Positions 1 through 7,927 of a stretch of 12,617 nucleotides of DNA are shown here, in pieces. The stretch's first letter is position 1. The number at the start of each line of letters is the position of its first letter. A program made the translations under genes and the position numbers. Origin of the DNA: Bacteroidales bacterium (GTDB lineage Bacteria > Bacteroidota > Bacteroidia > Bacteroidales > UBA10428); NCBI GenBank assembly GCA_003508755.1, contig DNTK01000348.1, positions 1 through 12,617 of the forward strand, given 5' to 3'. The notes beneath the pieces are model-generated. The model had not been told where the DNA came from. It made no database searches and saw only the letters and a program-made list of their open reading frames with translations.

Positions 1-135
1 GTATTAGCCCGTGCAGCACATTTTATTGGAGTGCCATTGGCCAACATTTCGGCTACCGACAAACTAAAAGAAGCCGAAAACAATGATTTATTGAACAACC
101 CGGTTGAAAATACAGAAGCAAATGATAATCAATAA
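1..135 (+). CDS. mnhG: MnhG/MrpG-type antiporter subunit, C-terminal end (partial)
   Basis: The window opens inside a reading frame of 44 codons that stops at TAA 133-135. Its first residues, VLARAAHFIGVPL, match the end of MnhG/MrpG proteins, where an Ala-His segment ends the last membrane helix. A hydrophilic Asn- and Glu-rich tail of about 30 residues follows, which is longer than many family members have. MnhG is a small membrane subunit of Mrp Na+/H+ antiporters and of MBH/MBS complexes, where it belongs to the ion-translocating module. Its stop overlaps the next gene by 14 bases, so the two are probably translationally coupled. Most of the protein lies upstream of the window. The assignment rests on this short end and on the mrp-type gene order that follows. 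Confidence 0.7.
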   Translation, partial: VLARAAHFIGVPLANISATDKLKEAENNDLLNNPVENTEANDNQ

Positions 136-376
136 TACTATACCCGTTCTATTGGGGCTTATGATGATAATGGCCGCTTTTGTAGCCATTTACCATAAAA
201 AACTGCCAGTAGCTATTATCGCTGCCGGAACAATCAGCCTGCTGGCTTCTATACTCTATTTATTCCTGGCTGCACCCGATGTGGCAATGACCGAAGCCTC
301 TATTGGTAGTGGGCTCTCTACCATCATATTTTTTTATGTATTAAACAAAATCAGAAAAGAGAATGGTACGCAATAG
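122..376 (+). CDS. MbhD-like subunit (DUF4040 type) of Mrp/MBH-type complex
   Basis: This is an 84-residue membrane protein with about three predicted helices. The segment LAAPDVAMTEASIGSG (about residues 49-64) is the hallmark of the MbhD domain, which forms part of MrpA/MnhA in classical Mrp antiporters and is a free subunit in archaeal MBH and MBS. Glu58 in that motif is the conserved membrane acid, thought to lie on the proton path and related to the NuoJ region of complex I. I chose ATG 122. A TTG six codons earlier (104) is in frame, but it lies deeper in the preceding gene and adds only a polar stretch. The start overlaps the mnhG stop, and the end overlaps the next gene by 14 bases. 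Confidence 0.8.
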   Translation: MIINNTIPVLLGLMMIMAAFVAIYHKKLPVAIIAAGTISLLASILYLFLAAPDVAMTEASIGSGLSTIIFFYVLNKIRKENGTQ

Positions 377-1064
377 TTTCAGATTAATCATACTCGTTGG
401 CCTGCTGGTCATCTTCTCTACGCTGGTATGGAGCTTCAATGGAAACAACGAACTTAATTCGCTCGCACAATTTTATACGCAACAAGAGAATATCGAAGCA
501 GTAAATGCAGCGAACCTTGTATCGGCAGTCGTGGTCACCTATCGTGGATTCGATACACTGGGCGAAGTAACCATCTTGTTTCTTACAGCATCGATAATCG
601 GGTTTTTCCTTAAGAAGAAACTTTCGGATACCCAGCGAAAAGAAGTCCGTGAGTCCAGTGATATTCTGGTTACAGCATCAAAGATATTGGTGCCGGTAAT
701 GATATTATTTGGAGTATATGTTATTATCAATGGTCACTTAACACCCGGTGGCGGATTCCAGGGCGGAGCAATTATTGCTTCTGCCATGGTGCTGGCACTT
801 CTGGCGAACCCGCACATGAAATTCAATCACCAACTATTTAATGTGCTTGAGAGCATCTCGGGTGTAAGCTTTGTGCTTATGGGCATTGCAGGTATTGTAT
901 ATGCCGGAGGCTTTCTTGATAACAGGATTTTACCCGGTGGTGAGGTCGGCACACTAATCAGTGCAGGTGCCATTCCCTTAATATACATTTTTATCGGGCT
1001 CAAGGTGGGCTCAGAATTGTCGAATATCGTAGGTAACCTGCAGGTAACTCAAAACGAGCAATAA
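363..1064 (+). CDS. MbhE-MnhB fusion subunit of Mrp/MBH-type complex
   Basis: This 233-residue membrane protein joins two subunits that are separate in archaeal MBH. Residues 1 to about 90 are MbhE-like: a first helix, a polar stretch, then YRGFDTLGE (residues 60-68), the family signature with acidic residues Asp64 and Glu68. Residues of about 105-225 are an MnhB domain with GHLTPGGGFQGG (124-135) and a later ILPGGEVGT segment, both typical of MnhB/MrpB and MbhF. These small subunits form the multi-helix ion-translocating part next to the antiporter modules. The same fusion occurs at the MrpA C-terminus plus MrpB region of many Mrp systems, so it is not unusual in itself. ATG 363 overlaps the previous stop by 14 bases. 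Confidence 0.85.
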   Translation: MVRNSFRLIILVGLLVIFSTLVWSFNGNNELNSLAQFYTQQENIEAVNAANLVSAVVVTYRGFDTLGEVTILFLTASIIGFFLKKKLSDTQRKEVRESSDILVTASKILVPVMILFGVYVIINGHLTPGGGFQGGAIIASAMVLALLANPHMKFNHQLFNVLESISGVSFVLMGIAGIVYAGGFLDNRILPGGEVGTLISAGAIPLIYIFIGLKVGSELSNIVGNLQVTQNEQ

Positions 1065-1076
1065 AAAGTTAGAAGG

Positions 1077-1433
1077 ATGGAATATATAAGTATGATAACA
1101 GGATTTTTATTGGTGCTTCTAGGCTTGTGGGGCGTGCTCACGCAAAAGAATATCATAAAGATCATTATCGGATTTTCAATTTTTGATACGGGACTGCACA
1201 TTGTTCTGGTATCTATTGCCTATTTGAGAGGCGGCACAGCCCCCGTAATTGATAAAGCTGTGAAGGTTACCGAGGCCATTGAAAAAGTGGTCGATCCGGT
1301 TCCGCACGCCTTAGTGCTTACTGCCATTGTAATTGGGCTTGGAGTAACCGCACTCATGCTGGTGTATGCACTTAAACTGTATCAAAATAAAAAAACGCTT
1401 GAAGTACAAAGCTTTAACGATTTAAAGTGGTAA
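1077..1433 (+). CDS. mnhC: MnhC/MrpC (NuoK-like) membrane subunit
   Basis: This 118-residue protein has three predicted transmembrane helices, the normal size and layout for MnhC/MrpC and the related NuoK. The segment DPVPHALVLTAIVIG (residues 73-87) is the diagnostic MnhC motif at the start of the third helix. The loop before it (about residues 52-72) is charged and somewhat longer than in NuoK, as is usual in Mrp and MBH relatives. The subunit bridges the small MnhB-like subunits and the MrpD-like modules and takes part in ion translocation. An AGAAGG sequence just before ATG 1077 is one of the few purine-rich start signals in the operon. It starts 12 bases after the previous gene. Confidence 0.88.
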   Translation: MEYISMITGFLLVLLGLWGVLTQKNIIKIIIGFSIFDTGLHIVLVSIAYLRGGTAPVIDKAVKVTEAIEKVVDPVPHALVLTAIVIGLGVTALMLVYALKLYQNKKTLEVQSFNDLKW

Positions 1434-1455
1434 GAAATATTTAATCGAATACACG

Positions 1456-4400
1456 ATGATATCACCAATTCATATAATTACACTAACGCTGGGTACTGCT
1501 TTCTTCATAGGCCTGCTCAAAAAGTTAAACCTGAATATTTCGGCTTTACTGATGCTTGTTGCTATAGCCGCAGCAGGCACCATTTCGGCGTCCTGGTTCA
1601 CGGCAATCCTTTCAGGAGCTGCAAACGCAGAAGTATTCACTGCGGGTTTCAATCCACCCTACTCCATAAACCTGCTCATGGGAAAAGGTGAGGCACTTAT
1701 TACACTGTTAATAAACCTGGCCGGTTTTTTAGGAGGTGTTTACCTTTTGAAAAGTCTAAAGGAACGGGGCATTTATACCATGATCATCTACCTGGTATTT
1801 ATTATGTCGCTGAATGTGATTGTAATGACCCGCGATATTTTTAACCTGTTTGTATTTATGGAAGTGGCCAGCATCGGTATTGCCGGCCTGGTAATCCTCG
1901 ACAAATCTTCTAAAGCTACACAAGCAGGGTTTAAATACTTAATTGCAACCGGCGTAATAGCTGGCATCCTGCTGATTGGCATTGCCTTTACCTACTATTT
2001 TGCAGGTACCTTAAACATCGATGTTATACAACAAGCAAGCATAATAAACTTTAAAGCAGGCAGCATCGCTGTTTTTCTGGTCATCATTTCCATTATTCTC
2101 GAACTTAAACCTTTTCCTGCCAACGGATGGGGTATCGATGTTTACGAAGGGGCAAATCCCGGAATCGGAGCCATGATTTCTGCCGCATCGGCTTCGGCTA
2201 TGTTATTTGTGCTGTATAAGCTTGCTGTATTGGTTCCTGAGAGCTTTTTGCAAATCATCACGGCTATAGGTATTCTTACTTTTGTGGGATCCAACTTAAT
2301 GGGTATTAAACAATCCAATGCCAACAGGTTATTGGGTTATTCATCCATTGGTCAAATTGGGCTGCTAACTGCAATTGTGGGGCTAAAACCTTTTCTGGGT
2401 GCACAGTTTGAATTAATTGCGGTGAGCATTCTTATCTCACACTTTTTTGCAAAAGCCGGCTTATTCTGGCTATCAGGAATCGTTAAAAAACAAAACCTGA
2501 AAGATTGGGCCATGCTAAGGCAAAAACCCTACCTGCTTGTTCTTTTTGGCATCTTCATATTTGCCCTTATCGGGTTTCCACCATTTCCATCTTTCCTGGG
2601 CAAATGGGAATTAATCATGAAACTGGCCCATAGCCATCATTTTTATATCCTTGCCTTCATCCTGATTGGTTCATTCCTTGAAGGTATTTACCTGTTCCGT
2701 TGGTTGGGTTTCAGCATTAAAATGGAAGATGCTAATCTGCCTCCTTTAACAGTTCATTGGAATAAGATTATTCCTGTTGTGCTTTCTGCACTGGGAGTGC
2801 TTGGTTCAGGTATATATTTTGGTACTATTACAGAAATAGCAGCATCGTTAAAGTACATTCCTTTATTGTTTATAGCACTTTTGTATGTTATCGATTTTTT
2901 ACCGGTTTATGTAAAAAACACTGTTTCGATAGCAGGTATCGGCTACTACCTATACACCATCTACCCCGATTTAGAGGGTTTTAAACTGATTTTTGGCCTG
3001 ATATTTCTGGCTGGAGGTATGTTAACCCTGGTTGCCGGTTATTTTAAAACCGGAACACGTAAAGGATTTTACCCCTTGGTCATGCTCATGTTCGCCGGTC
3101 TTGTTGGATTAATAGAGGCCCATACAACTTTTGAGTTCTTTTTTGCCTGGGAGCTCATGACAGCCGGTTCATACTTCTTAATTATCAGGGGCAAAAAGTC
3201 GATGACACATGCCTTAAGCTACATGCTTTTCTCCTTGGCCGGGGCTTACCTGATTCTTGCCGGTTTTGGTTTGGCCCACATAGGTCAATCTTCGTATGCA
3301 CTTGATATACTTGCAAGCGTACAGAGCTTTGCACCACTCGTATTTATTCTTCTTGCCATTGGATTTATGACTAAAACCGCTTCGGTTGGTTTGCATATCT
3401 GGCTTCCCGGAGCACATGCCGAAGCCGAAACAGATGTATCACCCATGGTTTCTGCCATATTGCTTAAAGCCGGTGTTTTTGGTTTAATCCTGCTTATGCT
3501 CAATATGGGCAGCCAGTTTATCGGAAGCTTTAACATATATTATGCCCTGGCCTGGATCGGAGCTATCACTGCCGTAATGGGTAATATGATGGCCGCTTTC
3601 CAGGAAGATGCAAAACGGTTATTAGCCTACTCAAGTGTTGGATTCCTAGGCTATATTTTATTTGGCCTGTCCTTCATGTCACATCTGGGTTGGCTGGCAG
3701 CTGTTTCCTTATCGGTGGTGCATTTTATGTTTAAAACCCTGTTATTCCTTGCTATTGGAGGAATTGTTTACAGGGTAAAAACCAAGGAGATGTACAAAAT
3801 GGGCGGGTTGATAAAGAAAATGCCTTTCACCTTTATATCTGTGCTGATGGGTATAATTGTTATTGCAGGTGTACCTCCCTTAACCGGTTTTGGTGGAAAA
3901 TGGATATTGTACAATGCCGTGCTGGAAAAAGGTTGGTTCTTTCCTTCTGCACTGGTATTCTTTGCAGGTATTGTGGCATTCCTGTATTGCTTCCGGTTAA
4001 TTCATACAGTATTCCTTGGTCAGCTTAAGGATGAGCACAGAGAAGTCAAAGAGGCTCCTTTCTGGTTACTCCTACCTCAATATATGATTCTAATGGTAAT
4101 CATGTTGTTTTCTGCTCTTCCAAATTCGTTGCTGAAGCCAATCGGAGCAATGCTGGCACCCATTTTTCCTGAAGGAGCACTGGAATGGCAGGGACAATTG
4201 GCTAAAAGTGGATTTGGCTACTGGAACGGACAGGTAATTATGTACATCGTAGGTGGAATATTTGTTGTTGTTTTTGCCTGGTTGTGGTATATGAATCGTA
4301 ATGCGCAGAAGGTGAAACAGTTTAATATAGGGTACTCAGCTGAGCGCCCGTCATTGCCGGAAACTACCCATTTTGCCTATAACTTTTTTGCACCTTATAA

Positions 4401-4572
4401 AAAGGCACTGGGTTTTCTGGTTTCCCCACTCATCACAAATTTTTGGGATTCGGCCTCAGAGGGAGTGCATGCCATTTCAGATAAGGTAAGAAGAATATAC
4501 AACGGAAATGTGCAAACCTATGCATTCCACATCCTTGCTTTTATTGTAGTTGTTTATCTAATCATTTTTTAG
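1456..4572 (+). CDS. Tandem MrpD-MrpD (MbsH-MbsH'-like) fused antiporter subunit
   Basis: This 1038-residue polytopic protein is about twice the length of MrpD or NuoN. The first half (to about residue 490) and the second half (about 495 to 900) each show the antiporter fold of MrpD and NuoL/M/N. The N-half carries Glu136 (FMEVASI), Lys218 (LELKPF) and Lys333 (FFAKAGLF). The C-half carries Glu566 (AWELMT), Lys640 (MTKTASVGLHIWLPG), Lys671 (AILLKAG) and Lys760 (HFMFKTLLF). These match the Glu/Lys chain that moves protons in the family. The N-half has Ser where the C-half has Lys671. After about residue 915 a C-terminal extension of amphipathic segments ends in a last membrane helix, reminiscent of the lateral-helix tails of NuoL and HyfB. 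In archaeal MBS the corresponding subunits, MbsH and MbsH', are separate. I infer two ion-pumping sites in one polypeptide. Confidence 0.9.
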   Translation: MISPIHIITLTLGTAFFIGLLKKLNLNISALLMLVAIAAAGTISASWFTAILSGAANAEVFTAGFNPPYSINLLMGKGEALITLLINLAGFLGGVYLLKSLKERGIYTMIIYLVFIMSLNVIVMTRDIFNLFVFMEVASIGIAGLVILDKSSKATQAGFKYLIATGVIAGILLIGIAFTYYFAGTLNIDVIQQASIINFKAGSIAVFLVIISIILELKPFPANGWGIDVYEGANPGIGAMISAASASAMLFVLYKLAVLVPESFLQIITAIGILTFVGSNLMGIKQSNANRLLGYSSIGQIGLLTAIVGLKPFLGAQFELIAVSILISHFFAKAGLFWLSGIVKKQNLKDWAMLRQKPYLLVLFGIFIFALIGFPPFPSFLGKWELIMKLAHSHHFYILAFILIGSFLEGIYLFRWLGFSIKMEDANLPPLTVHWNKIIPVVLSALGVLGSGIYFGTITEIAASLKYIPLLFIALLYVIDFLPVYVKNTVSIAGIGYYLYTIYPDLEGFKLIFGLIFLAGGMLTLVAGYFKTGTRKGFYPLVMLMFAGLVGLIEAHTTFEFFFAWELMTAGSYFLIIRGKKSMTHALSYMLFSLAGAYLILAGFGLAHIGQSSYALDILASVQSFAPLVFILLAIGFMTKTASVGLHIWLPGAHAEAETDVSPMVSAILLKAGVFGLILLMLNMGSQFIGSFNIYYALAWIGAITAVMGNMMAAFQEDAKRLLAYSSVGFLGYILFGLSFMSHLGWLAAVSLSVVHFMFKTLLFLAIGGIVYRVKTKEMYKMGGLIKKMPFTFISVLMGIIVIAGVPPLTGFGGKWILYNAVLEKGWFFPSALVFFAGIVAFLYCFRLIHTVFLGQLKDEHREVKEAPFWLLLPQYMILMVIMLFSALPNSLLKPIGAMLAPIFPEGALEWQGQLAKSGFGYWNGQVIMYIVGGIFVVVFAWLWYMNRNAQKVKQFNIGYSAERPSLPETTHFAYNFFAPYKKALGFLVSPLITNFWDSASEGVHAISDKVRRIYNGNVQTYAFHILAFIVVVYLIIF

Positions 4573-4580
4573 CTAAGATT

Positions 4581-5492
4581 ATGGATTTCGGATTTAAACA
4601 TATTTTATATGCCCTGTTAACCGTCTTTATTGTATTAAACTATGGGTTAATTTTACAGGGAATTGTAAGAAAAATAGGAGCCAGGGTTGGAAGACGCTAT
4701 GGTATCCGCTGGTATCAGCCCTATATCGATATCATTAAAAACTACGCCAAACGCAGCACCATTACCCATGGCGTGATGTTCTATATTGCCCCCGTGTTTC
4801 GCTTAACAGGTGGCATAGGTTTGCTGCTTTTCATGCCTGTAATTTTTGGGTCCGAAATTTTTAGCAACTTCTCGTTTGCCGGAGACCTTGTGTTGGTACT
4901 TTATTTCCAGTTTTTTGGAGTTTTAGGGATGGCACTGGGTGCAGCAGAAGGAGGGCACCCGTATTCGGCCATTGGCGTTTCACGAGGGTTATCGCAGGTT
5001 ACTGCCTTTGAGCTTCCGCTTACCCTGGGCGTACTTGCCATCGCCATGCAATACCAAACCCTAAATATTACAGAGATTGTAGCTGCGCAACAAGGCGGAT
5101 TTTTATCATGGACCCTGTTTACTAATCCCTTTGCGACCATTGCTATCATGTTCTCATTTTTAGGGGCTATGGGTCGCTCACCTTTCGATGTGGTTTTAGC
5201 GCCACAGGAAATCCCCATTGGTCCTCCAACGGAGTTTCATTCAGGATTATTAGGAGTGCTGCAACTAAACAGGGCCATTTTCCCGGCCGCCAAATTAATC
5301 CTGTTTATGAACCTGCTTTTCGGTGGGGCAACAAGTTGGCCTGAACTCGTGGTAAAAACATTCTTAATATACATGTGGTCGGTTTTTGTTGGAACGGTAT
5401 TCCCTCGCTTTAGAGTCGACCAGTCAGTAAGGTGGTTTTTAGTGGTACCTCTGACCATTGCCATCATCGCAATAATTTTAATTCGGTTTTAG
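4581..5492 (+). CDS. NuoH/HycD/MbsM-like membrane anchor subunit
   Basis: This 303-residue protein with about eight predicted helices belongs to the complex I subunit 1 family (NuoH, HycD, EchB, MbhM). Signatures are QPYIDIIKNYAKRS after the first helix, AAEGGHPYSAIG (from residue 121), SQVTAFELPL with Glu144, RSPFDVVLAPQE (199-210), PPTEFHSG with Glu218, and PRFRVDQ near the C-terminus. The subunit holds the peripheral arm on the membrane and links redox chemistry to the pumping modules. NuoH usually reads PFDLxEAExEL here. This protein has PFDVVLAPQEI, so two acidic positions of the quinone-side loop are missing, which fits a complex that does not use quinone. It starts nine bases after the fused antiporter gene. 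Confidence 0.88.
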   Translation: MDFGFKHILYALLTVFIVLNYGLILQGIVRKIGARVGRRYGIRWYQPYIDIIKNYAKRSTITHGVMFYIAPVFRLTGGIGLLLFMPVIFGSEIFSNFSFAGDLVLVLYFQFFGVLGMALGAAEGGHPYSAIGVSRGLSQVTAFELPLTLGVLAIAMQYQTLNITEIVAAQQGGFLSWTLFTNPFATIAIMFSFLGAMGRSPFDVVLAPQEIPIGPPTEFHSGLLGVLQLNRAIFPAAKLILFMNLLFGGATSWPELVVKTFLIYMWSVFVGTVFPRFRVDQSVRWFLVVPLTIAIIAIILIRF

Positions 5493-5494
5493 AG

Positions 5495-6133
5495 ATGAAA
5501 GAAGATTTTAAAAAAAGAACAGTAATAACGCCCGAGGGTAAACCTCTTGAAATAGACCCGGTAAAAGATTACTTCAGCGATGCACGGCCTAAGGTGCATA
5601 AGCCAGCTAATCCGGTAATTGAAAAATTTGCAAACTGGGCTCGTGCCAATTCACTTTGGGTACTTGGTTTTGGTACCGGTTGCGGAGCCATTGAAATGCG
5701 CCCTTTAATGACACCCCGTTTCGATGCTTACCGCTATGGTATTCAGTGGAGACCAACGCCAAGGCAAGCCTCCGTATTTGTTATTTCTGGTTATTTATCG
5801 GTAAAAACTTTAAAAAGGGTAGTAAGAACCTATGAGCAAATGCAAAATCCAAAATTCGTTGTAGGCCTGGGAAGTTGCACCATAAACGGAGGCATGTACT
5901 GGGATAGCTACAATACCATTAACCGACTCGATCATTACCTTCCGGTTGATGTATACATTGCCGGATGCATGCCTCGACCGGAGTCTTTACTGCATGGATT
6001 TGAAGAATTAAAGAAAATAATTAAAGAAGGTCGTGGTGAAGGAGCAAATAAATATGCCGAAGAGTTCGACTGGTACAAAGCAAACCAGAAAAAAGTAATA
6101 AAAGATTGGGATATGCCCGATTATAACTGGTAG
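5495..6133 (+). CDS. NuoB/MbsJ-like Fe-S subunit with three-cysteine proximal cluster
   Basis: This 212-residue protein belongs to the NuoB/hydrogenase small subunit family, which carries the [4Fe-4S] cluster next to the active site. I start it at ATG 5495, just after the NuoH-like stop; the longer in-frame extension lies inside that gene. Three cysteines are present in the whole protein: Cys63 (GTGCGAIEM), Cys128 (LGSCTING) and Cys158 (AGCMPRPE). Complex I has tandem Cys-Cys before A-I/V-E-M. Here the second is Gly64, so one cluster ligand is missing. Group 4 hydrogenases use CxGCxxE, which is also absent. Archaeal MBS is reported to work through a site-differentiated iron-sulfur cluster, and the ligand loss seen here suggests a similar open-site cluster. 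Residues 1-45 form a polar N-terminal extension. Confidence 0.9.
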   Translation: MKEDFKKRTVITPEGKPLEIDPVKDYFSDARPKVHKPANPVIEKFANWARANSLWVLGFGTGCGAIEMRPLMTPRFDAYRYGIQWRPTPRQASVFVISGYLSVKTLKRVVRTYEQMQNPKFVVGLGSCTINGGMYWDSYNTINRLDHYLPVDVYIAGCMPRPESLLHGFEELKKIIKEGRGEGANKYAEEFDWYKANQKKVIKDWDMPDYNW

Positions 6134-6145
6134 CAACATGTAAAG

Positions 6146-6685
6146 ATGTTATTTATGAAGAGTTTACTTAACAATATAAAAAGCCGGTTTAGCATTAAAG
6201 ATGTAACCGAACAACGAAGCAACCTGGTTTTTATCGATGTAGCCAGGGAGAGTGCCGTTCCACTTATTACGTATTTGAGAGATTATGAAGGAATGACGCA
6301 CCTGGTATTGCTTACAGCAGCTGATTGGATTGAAGAAAATGAATTTCAACTAACCTACCTGCTTAATAACCCGGAGCAAAAATTTGACATAGGTGTTCGC
6401 GTGCGCATAAGCCGCGAAAAAGCTACCATGGAAACAGCTCATCACCTATGGGAGCAGGTTGCCACCTATCAGCGGGAATTGAAAGAGATGTTTGGCATAG
6501 ACTTTCCAGGTAGTCCAGGTGTCGACAAGCCATTTATTCTCGAAGGTTGGGATGATTTGCCACCCTACAGAAGAGATTTTGACACCAAAAAATATTCGGA
6601 AGACACTTATTTTCCGCGTCCAGGCAGAGAATCGAACGATCCTGCTGAATATATGAAGAAAAAGATGTATCCAAATGAGAAGTAA
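6146..6685 (+). CDS. NuoC/MbsK-like peripheral subunit
   Basis: This 179-residue soluble protein belongs to the 30-kDa subunit family (NuoC, HycE N-terminal domain, MbhK). The signature lies around residues 110-150: YQRELKEMFGIDFPG, then an insertion-like GSPGVDKPF, then LPPYRRDFD. This matches the NuoC pattern ERExxDMFGIxFxGHP...PLRKDF, though the usual Gly-His-Pro is replaced by Gly-Ser-Pro. The subunit packs against the NuoD-like and NuoB-like proteins and has no cofactor. ATG 6146 is taken as the start, but ATG 6155 (MKSLLNN) is equally possible. The 3' end overlaps the NuoD-like gene by 11 bases. Confidence 0.85.
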   Translation: MLFMKSLLNNIKSRFSIKDVTEQRSNLVFIDVARESAVPLITYLRDYEGMTHLVLLTAADWIEENEFQLTYLLNNPEQKFDIGVRVRISREKATMETAHHLWEQVATYQRELKEMFGIDFPGSPGVDKPFILEGWDDLPPYRRDFDTKKYSEDTYFPRPGRESNDPAEYMKKKMYPNEK

Positions 6686-7865
6686 TATATTAAATATAAC
6701 AGAAGACCGATCACAATTTCCTGAGAAGAATGCTGAAGGAAAGATTGATGTTGATTTAAGTTCACATAAGTACCTGAAGCTTTGGCAAGGCCCTCAGCAT
6801 CCGGGTATTACCGGGAATATGTCTTTAGAGTTAACCGTGCTTGGTGATGAAGTAATGGATTGCGAAACCCATGTCGGATACCTTCATCGTGGCTTTGAAA
6901 AGCTGATGGAGCGCAGGAAATACATACAATGTTTCCCCATTGTTTGCAGGGTAGCTGTTCCTGAACCTGATTTCAATGAGTACTGCTTTGCTTCGGCAAT
7001 GGAGGAGCTTGCAGGTATCGAGGTTCCTGAAATGGCGGAGTGGCTGAGAACACTTACACTGGAAATGTCTCGTCTGCAATCGTACCTTATGTGGATAGGT
7101 GGCCAGTCAGGCGCATTTGGATCCGGAATCATTGGCCAGTGGGCGAATTATTTGCGTGATTTGGTACTTGATCGTTTCGAAGAGTTAACCGGAGGTAGAA
7201 TTTACCATATGTATCAGCTTCCTGGCGGGGTACGCGGCTTATTGCCAGATGGTTTTAAGGACCGAATGGAAGAAACACTACAAACCATCGAGGAGTTCAT
7301 GAGCGATATCGAGAAGGTAATGTTTAACAATGCTGTATTTAAAAAGCGTTCAGTTGGCATGGGATACATCGATCCGTCCTGGGTAGATAAGTTTGGCATT
7401 ACCGGACCAAATGCCCGCGCTGCAGGAGTAGCAAAAGACATACGAAAAGACTACCCCTACCTGAAATATGATCAACTGGATTTTGATTTGGTAATGGGTA
7501 AGGATTCTGACATTTATACCCGGGCCGATGTACGTCGTCGCGATTTGCTGCTCTCGGTAGATCTTATCCGCCAGATATTTGCGAAAATGCCCGAAAAAGG
7601 AGAGATAAAAGCTCCAACACCCAATGTATTGCACTGGAAAGTGGCTCCGGGAGAGACCTACAGTCGTGCTGAATGTACAAGAGGTGAATACGGATATTAC
7701 ATGGTTTCCGATGGCACTGAATACCCGCGTCGAATAAATGTTCGGGGGCCCAGCTATACGCATGCCGTGGCATTACTGGAAAAAATGATCATCAACACCA
7801 ACATTGCCGATGTAGCCGGATTAATGGTATCACTGCATACCTATCCGCCTGAAATTGAAAGATGA
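6675..7865 (+). CDS. NuoD/MbsL-like catalytic-subunit homologue without NiFe or quinone ligands
   Basis: This 396-residue protein is full length for NuoD, the family that includes the hydrogenase large subunit. Recognisable blocks are GPQHPG near residue 40, ETHVGYLHRGFEKL (from 64), IEVPEMAEWLRTL, LPGGVRGLLPD, CTRGEYGYYMVSDG and PSYTHAVAL. NiFe ligation is absent: no CxxC near the N-terminus, and DVAGLMVSL where hydrogenases have DPCxxC. By manual alignment to Nqo4, the quinone-contacting His is Thr (GITGN) and the Tyr is Ile89. In that loop sits an unusual Cys86-x4-Cys91 (CFPIVC). The subunit therefore probably frames the active cavity beside the NuoB-like cluster without binding quinone or NiFe, as expected for MBS-like enzymes. 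The start overlaps the NuoC-like gene by 11 bases. Confidence 0.9.
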   Translation: MRSNILNITEDRSQFPEKNAEGKIDVDLSSHKYLKLWQGPQHPGITGNMSLELTVLGDEVMDCETHVGYLHRGFEKLMERRKYIQCFPIVCRVAVPEPDFNEYCFASAMEELAGIEVPEMAEWLRTLTLEMSRLQSYLMWIGGQSGAFGSGIIGQWANYLRDLVLDRFEELTGGRIYHMYQLPGGVRGLLPDGFKDRMEETLQTIEEFMSDIEKVMFNNAVFKKRSVGMGYIDPSWVDKFGITGPNARAAGVAKDIRKDYPYLKYDQLDFDLVMGKDSDIYTRADVRRRDLLLSVDLIRQIFAKMPEKGEIKAPTPNVLHWKVAPGETYSRAECTRGEYGYYMVSDGTEYPRRINVRGPSYTHAVALLEKMIINTNIADVAGLMVSLHTYPPEIER

Positions 7866-7877
7866 TGTTAGCTGAGG

Positions 7878-7904
7878 ATTGTTTAACTGTTGATTTGCTT
7901 ATTT
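7878..7904. repeat. Left arm of imperfect inverted repeat flanking the S23-type gene
   Basis: This 27-base T/G-rich stretch, read as its reverse complement, matches 8315-8340 at about 21 of 26 positions with a small gap. The matched blocks are AAATAA, CAA, TCAAC and AAACAAT. In the operon transcript the two arms could pair and close a stem around the four-helix-bundle gene. Both arms are A/T-rich, so part of the match could be composition. Confidence 0.5.
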
Positions 7905-7927
7905 AAGAAACAAAAACGATTACCATT

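Noticed and set aside
104..121. TTG 104 as start of the MbhD-like gene
   Set aside because: ATG 122 is in frame, lies near the upstream stop and removes only a polar stretch absent from the family.
5432..5494. A longer N-terminus for the NuoB-like protein from ATG 5432
   Set aside because: The extension lies inside the NuoH-like gene in another frame and has no family similarity; ATG 5495 directly after that stop is the better start.
6675..7865. A NiFe-hydrogenase (Mbh or Ech type) catalytic subunit
   Set aside because: Both CxxC pairs needed for the NiFe site are missing; the only close cysteine pair is C-x4-C.
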